From the NCBI RefSeq assembly GCF_037975245.1, contig NC_092565.1:15655499-15715498 (forward strand): a DNA stretch of 60,000 bases, written 5' to 3'. The translations under genes and the position numbers were made by a program. Shown here in pieces: positions 1 to 12,300 of this stretch. Positions within the stretch are counted from its first letter, which is position 1. Each line of letters starts with the position of its first letter. The DNA is from Apostichopus japonicus. Lineage: Eukaryota > Echinodermata > Holothuroidea > Aspidochirotida > Stichopodidae. The notes below the pieces were generated by a model, which was not told where the DNA came from, did not search any database, and saw only the letters and a program-made list of their open reading frames with translations.

Positions 1-329
1 AGACGTTTCTTTTTGCGCGAGTCTTAACTCCCTTTAAACATTCTTTTAAAAACACAAGTAATCAAACTCTTCAACAAATTCTGAATATGCTGGTATATAC
101 CTAAAAAGTAAACCTATCAAGGTCCAATACATAGTTACAGCTAGTATCCTCCAAATAAAAAAACCCTATAGTGTCAACATTTTCTCTTACAAAGCAAATT
201 CCTCACCTATGTAAAACAGCCCTTTTGGGAAAGGGAGATGGGAACAATGTGAAAGACAAAGTTTCTAACAGACCACTGACTTTGTATCATTCTCTTGAAA
301 GTAACATAGGAGATTATTATATAACTTAC

Positions 330-381
330 CTTACACTAACCCTGGGGGCAGGCACAGGGGCTTTCTTTGCTTCCCCAAGTT
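330..381 (-). CDS. SHTN1: Shootin-1 coding exon 13 (small, probable)
   Basis: A 52-base candidate exon: acceptor CATTGCAG, donor GTAAGT, open in the frame dictated by exon 12. It encodes KLGEAKKAPVPAPRVSV with two bases left over. The Lys/Pro-rich composition resembles other shootin tails, but there is no diagnostic match, so support comes from splice sites and phase. The next exon would have to start with one base; nothing convincing is seen before position 1. Confidence 0.6.
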
Positions 382-3300
382 CTGCAATGGAAGAAAAGGT
401 CAGGGAATAATATGTCCAGTACCGCATAGCAAACTACTTTGCAAAATGGGCAAACTGCTATACAAGGTCCAGTATTGCATAGCAAACTGCTTTGAAAAAT
501 GGGAAAACTGCCATACAAGGTCCAAAATTAGTGCAGCAGTTTTTGTACACAGTTACCACACTATTGCATTCAATCTAATACAGTGTAATTACCGTAAATG
601 GGCGAAATAATTCATGAAAGCACTTCAGAATACAAAAACTGACATTTCCTGCTTTCACTGCAAAAAGTTGAGTTGTTTTCAATTAGGCTTGTGTTGATTA
701 AAAAATTGCTTTCACAAAAGTATTTTAATACAAGTGAACTTTCAAACATGGCAGTTATCCTGATCAGTTAGTTGCATATGTAGCTACTAATGATACAGAG
801 AGTTAGGAGGACATGCAAAGTCACCGAAGAACTCTGTACAAGTACATCATACTCACTTGTAGGAGACTTTGGTTCGTCTTGGTTTCTGTTGTCATCGCGC
901 ATCTGCACAGAAGTAGTCTGCTCGGTACCAGGCTGCTTGGTTACGGACGTCGGATTCTCCGTCGATTTAACCGAACTCTTCGCCCTCCTTTCCATCATCT
1001 TCTTCTCAAATTCAGAAAGCTCTTTACCTCCCCCTTGCTTAGAGTCGGGTGGAAATGCTGAAAATTTATTACTTTGATTCTTCTTAATAGATTTCTAAGA
1101 AAAAAAGATATATATAAAAGGAGATGAAATTTCACACAATCGTCATTGAACTGGGTAAGTGAGGACGCAGTGCTTTTACATTTTTTTTTTCAATTTTCGT
1201 AAAAATTTGGGTAGATTGGAGTGCATGATTTGAGTGTAGTCAAGAAGGAGAGGCATGAACTAAATCCATTATACCCCCCCCCCAAAAAAAAAAAAGAAGT
1301 CGCAGAAAATATTTGCCCGGCAGCCCAAAAGTTAGAGTACTTTGAAAAGTTTTCAGTAATACGATTTAAAATTTTGACAGGTTAAGCATACATGTCATCA
1401 GCCAAGTGTCACTGAAAGGGAGATTTGGAATATGAAATGAAGTATTTTTATCTTTCTCAAGAAGACTGCTTAAGAGGAAATTTTGGATATAAGTTGCAAT
1501 CGATACTAGCTGAATGCTCACAAAAAACATGAACAAAGACAATAGGTTGTTTATTTTCACAGAGCTTCTACGATGCCAGCTTTTCCATAAACAACAGCAC
1601 AAAGGCATGTCGAAATTGGTGAAATTTTTGTCTCTATTGGAGTTAATACAATTTATGTAAAAACCTTTACACTATATATATACAGTCCTATTGACTGCTA
1701 CTCTAGTTTCCATACTCAGGTAGATATTTGTTCAGTTTTTATTTTCCATATAAGTATATTACAACATCTTTCAATCTCTCAGTTCTTCATTAATGGCTGA
1801 GCAATTTGAACATTTTCACATTCTAGACATGTTGTGATGAAACAATACAGAAGGTAGCTAGGTGAATAATATTACCAGCAAGAGTTCTATCGTGGAGTGG
1901 ATAACTTTGAAACAAGGTTTTAGGCATCTCGGAGGTTGCAGGTTTCACTTCTCCCAGACAATGAAGGTGGCTTTAATAGCAACTGATCCATCCATACCTC
2001 CAGGAGCAATCCATCATTTAGTGCCCATCTGATCTAGTATTCCACAAGCGGACAAATAGTCTCTTAAATCTACAGTAACCTGTCCCTCTCTCAACACCTT
2101 CTCAGGAGAATGTGTAGTTGCTAATTACCATCTTTCTAAACATTGGTTGTTTTTTATTGGACTATTGTTAAGATTCAAACATTTCATTGCGTTGGTACAT
2201 ACCAGAATGTTGTCTAGTTCTTGTACTGCTTGTGGACCCTTGCTGGACCCTTCGTTCTTCTTAACAGGTTCATCATTAATTGAACGTAGTTTCACTTGCC
2301 CTTTCTTAATCCTCTTCATCATCTCTTCGATGGTGGCGTTGTACTGCTGTTGATGAGGATCTATCGACAGAATATTGCATGTATAAGATTCTGGCAACAC
2401 TCTGAGAGAAGCCGATTAATACCCATCGGTCATCACTTACATTTTCCGATGACTAATGCTGCAGGAATAAGCTTCTGGCAATTGTTTGGAAAAAAGCAAT
2501 ATATACAGATCGGCCACAACTGAATCTCCAAAACTTAGTGGACAGAGCAGAGGACTTCCTCTTTCAAAATTATTTACATGTTCCTCAACATTTTTTTTCA
2601 TCTATCCATCCACCGTGGAGATAACTTAACATTTCCAAGTTATCATGGTTTGCCATTTGCGGCACCTGTTGCCAACAGCAAAGGCTAAAGACATAAATAT
2701 TGGGTCCAATCATCCAATCAACTACGGGCAAGTAACTCTATTTGTCAAAATATACAAAAGTTTGTTTACCAGAAAGAGGAATGAAATAAAGAGATAATGA
2801 ATCTAGTGCAGCAAAGATGAAACCATGAGTCTTGTGTGTTTCTTCAATATACCTACTTCCCCATATGTTAGGAGTGTTAGCTCAGTGGTTAACGCCGGTG
2901 CCTTTCAATCATATGGTCCTGAATTCGAGTCACTCCAAAATTAATGTATGCTGTCCAGTTACAGAGTTGTTTACAATTTACAAGTCTTAATCATAGACGT
3001 TAAATATGAATCTAAGAGACAGACTTCGGTCAGCTTGTGGCTTTGATAAGCCAATGATGGCTTCTTCGCGAGTTCCTGCTTGCAGGAGGATCTAAAAATT
3101 CATTCATTCAAATCATGTTATTCTATCATCAGGACTATAGCCGAACAAGTAAAATGGGTTATTAAATCGAGGATCTTTCCTAGGTCTTTGATGATCTTTC
3201 TTTCTTGTCTCTGCTTACCTTTCTTTGCTCCTGTCGGGCCACCAGGTCCTGATGCATTGCTTTTGTTTATTATTGACCTCAAGATCCTAAAAAATCAAGA

Positions 3301-6300
3301 ATATTTTAAAATCATCAACACAAACAAAAACAACACTGAAAACAAGCTACAATGAGATGACATTGCGGTCTTTTCTTAAACTATCGTCATGCCGACGTGA
3401 GTGTCGCCTTCAAACTTTCTTAGCTTATTTCCTTGGTCAAACCAACACGGATTCGTCATTAGGTAATCACTACCTGCAGAGTATTTAAAGCATTCGATAA
3501 ATACTTACTAAATATGTATGTACTTTCTTCAGTCAAAAGCATTTTCTGAATATCAATTTTGAAATTAAAGCACAGAAAATGACCAAATGGCTCAGAGGAA
3601 GATTGCAAGATTACAACCAGACATGAAGGAAGCTATTATATTGATGAATACAACATTGGTTTTATAAAGGCTGCTGAATTTGTGTACAAAATAGCAGAGA
3701 AGCTGTGATCGTTGGCCGACACTGATGAAAGCTTTTAAAATATATCAAATGTGAAAAAAGGAAATATGGTTTCCAAATCTTTTATCTCCATTTACAGGAT
3801 CATCTAAAAGATTTTATCATACCTGAACTTAGATAGTTTACCACGTTGAAAATTAAATTCTCGACCTTTAACCTTCTGAAGTTTCGTGAGAACATAGTTT
3901 AGGAACAGAAGCTATTAGTGTCTTAAATTTTGACAAATTGAACATTGATGAAAGAAAGAAATGATTTCATCAAAGAGTGGGGGTGGTGGTGGGGAGGTGG
4001 TGGGGGGGGGGGAGTTACAACTTGCAGGGAAGGAGCTAGGGTTATAGGCAGTGGCATCACCCACATGAATTGGGAAAGGGAGGCCTCAGTAAGCATGTTT
4101 TATCCAAGTTTCAAGAAGATGTGTTGCAACCTAGTGCTATCTACAGGCTGATGAAATAAAAGAGTCTGATTAGATACAATGGTTTTGCAATACAACCACA
4201 TAGGCTCTAGCTACCTTTGCCTGTGTTGCATTAATATGGACATTTACAAGTTTAACATGAAATGTCTATGATGGTTTTTGTTAACACATCTCTGTTGAAT
4301 AAACTGGTTGTTTGATTAGGTTAATTGCTGATTGTTTCCCGGCCATGCTTGGATACGTTTCATATTTATCTCAATCTATCTTGTGGGAGGGCAGGGAGTG
4401 GGACGTTGCCCCCTCCCCTAGTGTTTAAATCAACATCAACATTGGAGCAAACGTTATGATTAGAAAACAGCAAAGACTATAATATGATAGCATGTAGTAT
4501 ATTAGACTTCCAGTTGATAAGATCACAAGCTGGATTCTCTATGAAAGAATAACACTGGTGTGATATGAACCAATCAGAAGTCGAATACCCATCCAATTGC
4601 AGATAAGTGTAAATAATTTCTGAACATACATAAATGTTCACAGAGAAGTATAAACAAACACACAGTCACAGTGGATTTATATCATAAACAAAAATATACA
4701 TATGGCAATAAGATGATTGACAGTTTGGTCTATTAATGTATTGAGTATATTAAGGAAGTAAGTAACTAGGATAGAAAGTAACTAAGACAAAATGTAACTA
4801 GGACAGACAACAAATATAGGACAGACAGTAACTGTAGGACAGACAGTACATCAGACAGACATTAAATAGGAAAGACAGTAACTTGGATGGACAGTAGCAG
4901 GGAGAGACAGTAACTATTGGACAGACAGTAACTAAGAGAGACAGTATAACTATAGGACAGACAGTATAACTAGGACAGATGATAAATAGGAAAACAGTCA
5001 TTAGGAGAGACAGTTGCTATAGAAAAGACAGTAACTATATTGGACAGACAGTAAATAGGAAAGACAGTAACTAAAAGAAACAGTATAACTATAGGACAGA
5101 CAGTATAACTAGGACAGATGATAAATAGGAAAACAGTCATTAGGAGAGACAGTTGCTATAGAAAAGACAGTAACTATATTGGACAGACAGTAAAAAGGAA
5201 AGACAGTAACTAAAAGAAACAGTATAACTATAGGACAGACAGTATAACTAGGACAGATGATAAATAGGAAAACAGTCATTAGGAGAGACAGTTGCTATAG
5301 AAAAGACAGTAACTATATTGGACAGACAGTAAATAGGAAAGACAGTAACTAAAAGAAACAGTATAACTATAGGACAGACAGTATAACTAGGACGGATGAT
5401 AAATAGGAAAACAGTCATTAGGAGAGACAGTTGCTATAGAAAAGACAGTAACTATAGGACAGACAATAAATAGGAAAGACAGTAACTAGGATGGACAGTA
5501 ACTTGGACAGACACTAACTATAGGACAGAGAGTAACTATAGGACATACAGTAGCTAAGACAGTAAATAGGAAAGACAGTAACTAGGACGGACAGTAACTA
5601 GGATAATCAGTAAGACAGTTACTAGGACAGACACTAACTATAGGACAGAGAGTAACTAAGACAGTAAATAGGAAAGACAGTAACTATATTGGACAGACAG
5701 TAAAAAGGAAAGACAGTAACTAAAAGAAACAGTATAACTATAGGACAGACAGTATAACTAGGACAGATGATAAATAGGAAAACAGTCATTAGGAGAGACA
5801 GTTGCTATAGAAAAGACAGTAACTATATTGGACAGACAGTAAATAGGAAAGACAGTAACTAAAAGAAACAGTATTACTATAGGACAGACAGTATAACTAG
5901 GACGGATGATAAATAGGAAAACAGTCATTAGGAGAGACAGTTGCTATAGAAAAGACAGTAACTATAGGACAGACAATAAATAGGAAAGACAGTAACTAGG
6001 ATGGACAGTAACTTGGACAGACACTAACTATAGGACAGAGAGTAACTATAGGACATACAGTAGCTAAGACAGTAAATAGGAAAGACAGTAACTAGGACGG
6101 ACAGTAACTAGGATAATCAGTAAGACAGTTACTAGGACAGACACTAACTATAGGACAGAGAGTAACTAAGACAGTAAATAGGAAAGACAGTAACTAGGAT
6201 AATCAGTAAGACAGTTACTAGGACAGACACTAACAATAGGACAGAGAGTAACCATAGGACATACAGTAACTAAGACAGTAGGAAAGACAGTAACTAGGAT

Positions 6301-9300
6301 AATCAGTAAGACAGTTACTAGGACAGACACTAACTATAGGACAGAGAGTAACTAAGACAGTAAATAGGAAAGACAGTAACTAGAATAATCAGTAAGACAG
6401 TAACTAGGCCAGACACTAACAATAGGACAGAGAGTAACTATAGGACATACAGTAACTAAGACAGTAGGAAAGACAGTTTCTAGGGTGGACAATAAATAGG
6501 ACAGACAATTACTAGGACATTAAGTAATAAGGACAAATAGTAACTAGGAGAGATATAAGGGCAGACAGTACCAATAGGACAGGCAGTAACTAAGACAGAT
6601 AGTAAATATGACAGACAGTAACTAGGACAGATAGTAAATAGGATAGACAGTAACTAGGAGAGACAAGGACACACAGTCATTATAGGACAAACAGTAACTA
6701 AGAGAGACAGTAAAAAGGATAGACAGTAACAAAGGCAGAAAGTAACAAGGACAAACAATAACTAGAAAAGACATAAATCTATAGGACAGACAGTAACAAT
6801 AAGACAGACAGTAACTAAGTGATGAGGACAGATGGTAGGACAGACAACTTCTAGTTAGATTTGTTTCTATGGTAAAACAAAGCTAACATAGATTTGCTTT
6901 CTGTTTCAGGGAATATGCTAAGTTTCTACATTATCTGTGTTTTTAGTCAAATCTGAAAGCAAATATAAATCACTCTCCGTGGAAGAGATATCATATGATG
7001 ATTCTATTAAGTATAATTTCATAGAAGTAGCAAAGTAATTTATACATATGCCAATCTTAGCAAAAGTGATTATTAATATCCTCACGTCTTTTATAACAGC
7101 TTATAATTGCGAATGTCATAATTATGCAATATCTTAACTCTGTGTTGAATATTTAATTTGCAAACCAGAGAATTTATGAGCAGTTGATAATATGACAAAG
7201 CAAGCAGACTTTGGTTATCAATAACTAAGCCTTACCCAGATGCTAGAATTCTGTGATTTTAAACAAAACAAGACAAACATATTCAATACCAATTACTCAA
7301 AGGACAAAACTGAAAGTTGTAAAAAGGTTTAAAACTGAAGAAGTAGAAGGGGTGGGGGAGGGGGTTAGGAGGGAGGAGGGACCAAGTGGGCTTTATGTTT
7401 GAGGGGTTACCCATTTTTCGAAGGTCTTGTCTAGTTGTACTGTACAAACTTTAAACTTTAAGTTCTTGTATCATATGTGGGAAATGTTTTCTGCTCTTTG
7501 GAAGAATAGGGTCCAAGCCAGAATTTGGGAAGGTTATAGGGACATGGGCCAACTATAATCCCTTTGGCTGGATGCAATTGACAGGAATACATAACAGAGA
7601 ATAGGCTGAGACCATCACTATGAAATACAGGATTGCTATACTGTCAATTAATACAGGATTGGGGTAGTGTGCGGTGTGGGTGTATGGTATATGAATTATA
7701 TGCTTCGTATAGTAGAGGGGAAAGTGAATGCACAGTGTAAAAGGTTAAAGGGATTAAGGTGTCCAATGTGTTTGAGATAGGAGATATGGGGAGTCCAGAA
7801 TATATTGTAACGGTAAAATGTTTGCCACCAAATATGAAAGTCTTTACATCATGTGTCTTGCAATAAGTTTACAATCTACTGAATATTACATCTCAATGCA
7901 TCTTGATTTCTACTCATAAATAGAACGAGATGTTTAGATTTGTAAAAAAATATAGCTATAAGAATAGAAATTGAAGAGATACATTAATAGATGTATAAGG
8001 TACTCCACCTTGTACCCTCCGTTTAGCATATATACTGCCTTTCACCTTAACGTGACCTTTCACCTTTACGTGACCTTTCAGCTTTACGTGACCTATCCAC
8101 CAAAGCCCAACAAGCACCCACAAGAAAGACAGAGTATAAAGACCATGTGACAGATACAAACACATACACACAGACTAACTCATAATATCAATTATACATA
8201 ATGGGAGAAAGGCCTTGCATTTCCTATACCCTAACCCCTCATCCTCCCCGTCCAGGAGAAAATTCATATGGCCCTGACTAACATCATGAACAGATTATCA
8301 TTTGAAAATCCTTCAAATTAATTTGATAGGAAATTCACATTAAACTATGAACAAATATGGTAAACAGGTTCTCCACACTGTCATGTGGGGCAACCATCGT
8401 CATGGAGACGGAGAGACATGTTCTCATGTGAGATCATGGCTTGTTTAACCAATGTGGATCAGAGTAATATAAGATTTCAAGGAAATTGAATGTGAATTTT
8501 AATTTATAGCTGTTAGTCTGTTTGGCTGCACATGATCTTTATGACCCATCTTTTTGTCTTATCACGGCTTAAATTAAAGGATACAAGCTGATTTTCATAT
8601 TTACCTCATTTTCTTCCTTTTTAGAGAGAGATTTCAGAGATTGATAAAGTTCAATGTGACTTTATTTCATCACTAGGATGTGAAATGTTGTTAGTAGACA
8701 TCAAAAGTGATGCTTACTTATGTTCATCGTCATGAATAAAATGAAGTGAACTCAACCGAAAGTTGGCAACATGTCATAACAAACTGAAGTGAAATTTGGC
8801 AATGTATAGTTTTAAGGAACACACACATTGAATGCTAAAAGCTAGGGCACTATTAAAGACTGTGTTTTTCATGCTTCTTTGAGAATGATTTACTCTTCCT
8901 TCACATGAATAGCCTATTCTTCATTATCTGACTATTACAGGAAAAATCGCTTCTGGAAGAATTATTTCACCATGATGCTACTGTGGTACGTGACCAGATT
9001 TATCCCCATATGTACATTGGTAGATTCTACTGACCATGTTACAAGATGTTGGCTGAACACTGGCCAGCAAACTGTCCCTAGGGGGAACCAATTCGGTCAC
9101 TGTACTACACATGTGTTGGTGAATACTGGTAATAATAATAATTTAATAAATATCATAATGAAAATAATAATATAGCAAATATTGTAAAAATAATGTAAAA
9201 TGACTAAAACTGTGTCAAAATAGGTCAAAATATGTTAGCAACACCATGGGGAGTAAAATTTGAGCACAAATGATTTCCTGTAACTATAAATGATCTGGCT

Positions 9301-12300
9301 CAACATGTCATTGCACACTATGTAATGATGTGAACCTGGCATCAATTTACTGATAACGAATAAAAGAGCCACCACTTTCATTTTAATAGCTTTGTTTTTG
9401 TCATACTAGAACTGCTGTCTTTATTAATTTTATAATAAATTCACAGCAGTAGCAGCTATTGATATGTGACATATTCATGGGCAGTTTCACTCTTACCAGT
9501 AACTAAGGATACAAAGCCACATAGACCATTGAATTGGAATGTGACTCATCTAGAAACATTAACATGAGATGTTACTCAAACTTATGTCAGTCGTCTGGAC
9601 ATTACCATGGTTTCAGTATTAACTTTGTGAAGAACATTGTTTATCGGTCGACAAGAGTGACAAAAACATGTCAAGAGCAAACATTGTCTATTGCTCGTTA
9701 AGAATATCGCCGCTTATATGAAGTACGTACTAACAATTGTTTCCGAAAAAAATGCAAGAATAAAAACTTCAATTAGTTATGTCATTATTTTTTTCCCCAC
9801 CAGAAGACTATCACTATCAAATATCTATAAATTAATGTCTATTTAATACTCACTTGAGAGGGTTCCTTGCAACGGGAGGTGGAGGGGGTGGGGGAGGTGG
9901 AGGTGGTGGTGGAGGACGGGCAGCTTCTATGAGATCTTCCACCTCCTTTACCAGTCTGCTGTTTTTATTCTCCAGCTCTGCCAGTTTCTTTTCGGCACTG
10001 GCCATCTCCTCTTCTGCAAGCCGCAATTTCTCTCTTAATGTCTCTTGCTCTGCCACATCTTCAGACGAAGTTAATCTCTTCTCAGATTCCTCTAACTGAA
10101 AATCATCAAAAGTGCCATGTTACATACTAATACAGTCATCTTATATTATTTTAGGAATTTTTAGTAGGAATGAAAACATTGATGTGGCTAAACTTGTCAA
10201 ACCAAGGATTGAAGAAGAGAGGGTAGGGCTGACAGAAACAAAAAGGGAATCATGAGAGCATTTCACTTTAAGTTTTATGTATTTTCAGAGGTGGTTTGAT
10301 TCCTTGCCTTTCCCGCTAAAACCATTTGAAAGTAACGACATATGTTGATGACTACCGCATGCCAACTTCAAACAACTTTATCATATATATATTCCCCTAT
10401 CTGTCTTGACAGAGAGGGGGATATATTTATCAACTGCATCAAAACAATAACATTTTTCAGTTTTTAATTTTATATCTTGATAAAGTTAAAGAAATTAAGG
10501 AATTCACCACCTTTTCTCACATAAAAGAGTCATAACTTCTCTCCATAAATTTGCTCCCGCAGACTCTGTCCTTCTTAAGCCAAGTTCTCGTTTGAGAATG
10601 CAAGGAGGATCTGACCCCCAAGGCAGATCAAGATCGTAGCCTGGAGCCTTGCGTACTCAGGATCAAACCCCACAATCTCCTTTCAGTGAGGATCTCGATG
10701 GAGGGTGGGGGGGGGTGGGGCGCATCAAGCGATCCTAGATCTCCTGTTACTCGACCTTGTCACTTCTGCATAAACTGCTCTAGAAGTAACTTACCAACAT
10801 ACAGAACAAAGTCCCTCACAGTGAATAGTAGACCATCATTATGACCTTTACGTGATCGGATAATGTTCTTTTGGTTGGAGTTGATTTTGCACCTTGCATT
10901 CTCAAATGTGGAAGCGTCCGAGGTCAGCTTTATTGACCTCTCTGGGTTCAAAACAGGATCCTGCTTCTCCTTTCGTTCTCAAATGTGAACGAGGCCTGAA
11001 TGATTACCAGACATTACATAGGGTCCCTTCAACTATCCAGGGGTGAAAATTCTTAAAGGGTGGTTTTTCAAAGAGGTGTAAAAAGTGACCTTAGATGGTT
11101 ATCATTTGTCTTTTAGCATATTTGGGGGTGGGGTGAGGAGGCACGGCGAGGGGGGACATACTTCAATATCTTACCTCCCTTTTGTGGTTAAGCCTTTCTT
11201 CCTCCAGAGTTTTTGTGAGTTGTTTCACCTCATCCAGGAGCTGAGATATCCGTTCGCTCTCCTCCAAAGTATCATCTAGCATCATCAGACTACGCCTCTG
11301 GGCAGCATCAGCTGCTTTCTTCTCTGACATCATCTGTCGGAGAAATATTCATTGTTATGCAAATGACTGCTTGTTGAATTTGCATAAATAATGATTTAGA
11401 AATGTTTTCCTCTTTTGACCGTTTCATTAATCTAACAGTAAACTTATAAAAGGACTTGAGTCAATTGGGAGTAGGGAGGTGAGGAAGAAGAGGGGGGGGG
11501 GTGTGTTGGTAGCTGGGTGGAGAGGCAGGTGGTACTCTTTGACTAAGGTGGATAAGAGTGCAATAATAGATTGGGGACAGGTAAGAGCTGGAGACAGGTA
11601 AAGGAGGAGCGAAGTAAATGCCAATATTTTCAACATATTGATCATCCTTTATGGATCCAGTAAACTTTCTAGTATGTCTGATAAAATCTCTATTCTTTCA
11701 AAACCACCATGACTAACAACATCTACTATAAAGATTGATCCCATCAATTTTTATCTCTTATAAAACATTGATCTTGTTTCAATTTTCAACTTACCAAGGT
11801 ATCTACAAAATAGTTTTGGTCAAAGAAAGTTTCAATAACACTTACTTAAAGCTTCTGACCTATGGTGCTTGCATTTTAATGACATTCTCATGGGACTCCC
11901 CCCCCCCCGATTTCCTTTCCCTTACCCCTCATTATAAGTAGTAAAATAGAACATCAGCATGGGCTCAACTAACCTTTCCAAAACAATCCTCAGCTATTAA
12001 CATGAGCTAAGAGAATGATAGTCTGAATGAACTTTCAATTCATGGGTCACAAACCAAACAAAATCATGTTGTCTGTGAACCAGTTATCATAAATACCCAA
12101 CGTTGAGTTGTTGTAAGTAGATAGTAACAACACTGCAAACTCTTAACAGTCAATTGAGCTAAAGATCACACAAATATCATCTTGTTTCAGAGAGAGAGAG
12201 AGATGTATTTTATTGACCTGTATTGCAAGGTTCTCTGCTTCCTGTTGTAGTACTGTTGCCTCCTCATACTTGGAACTGACATCTTCAAATTCTTGAATGA

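Noticed and set aside
768-856. Read-through extension of shootin exon 12 with a hydrophobic tail
   Set aside because: The consensus donor GTGAGT at 856 and the in-phase acceptor at 381 make splicing more likely; kept only as a possible retained-intron form.
2868-2945. Possible tRNA gene
   Set aside because: Box A and box B are present, but the same unit with a long common tail recurs at 36702, so it is a SINE head. A cloverleaf could not be closed convincingly.
4745-6850. CRISPR-like repeat-spacer array
   Set aside because: Units are contiguous degenerate minisatellite repeats without unique spacers, in a eukaryotic intron with no cas genes.
9854-10099. Plus-strand glycine-rich frame
   Set aside because: Complement of the poly-proline and coiled-coil codons of shootin exon 9.
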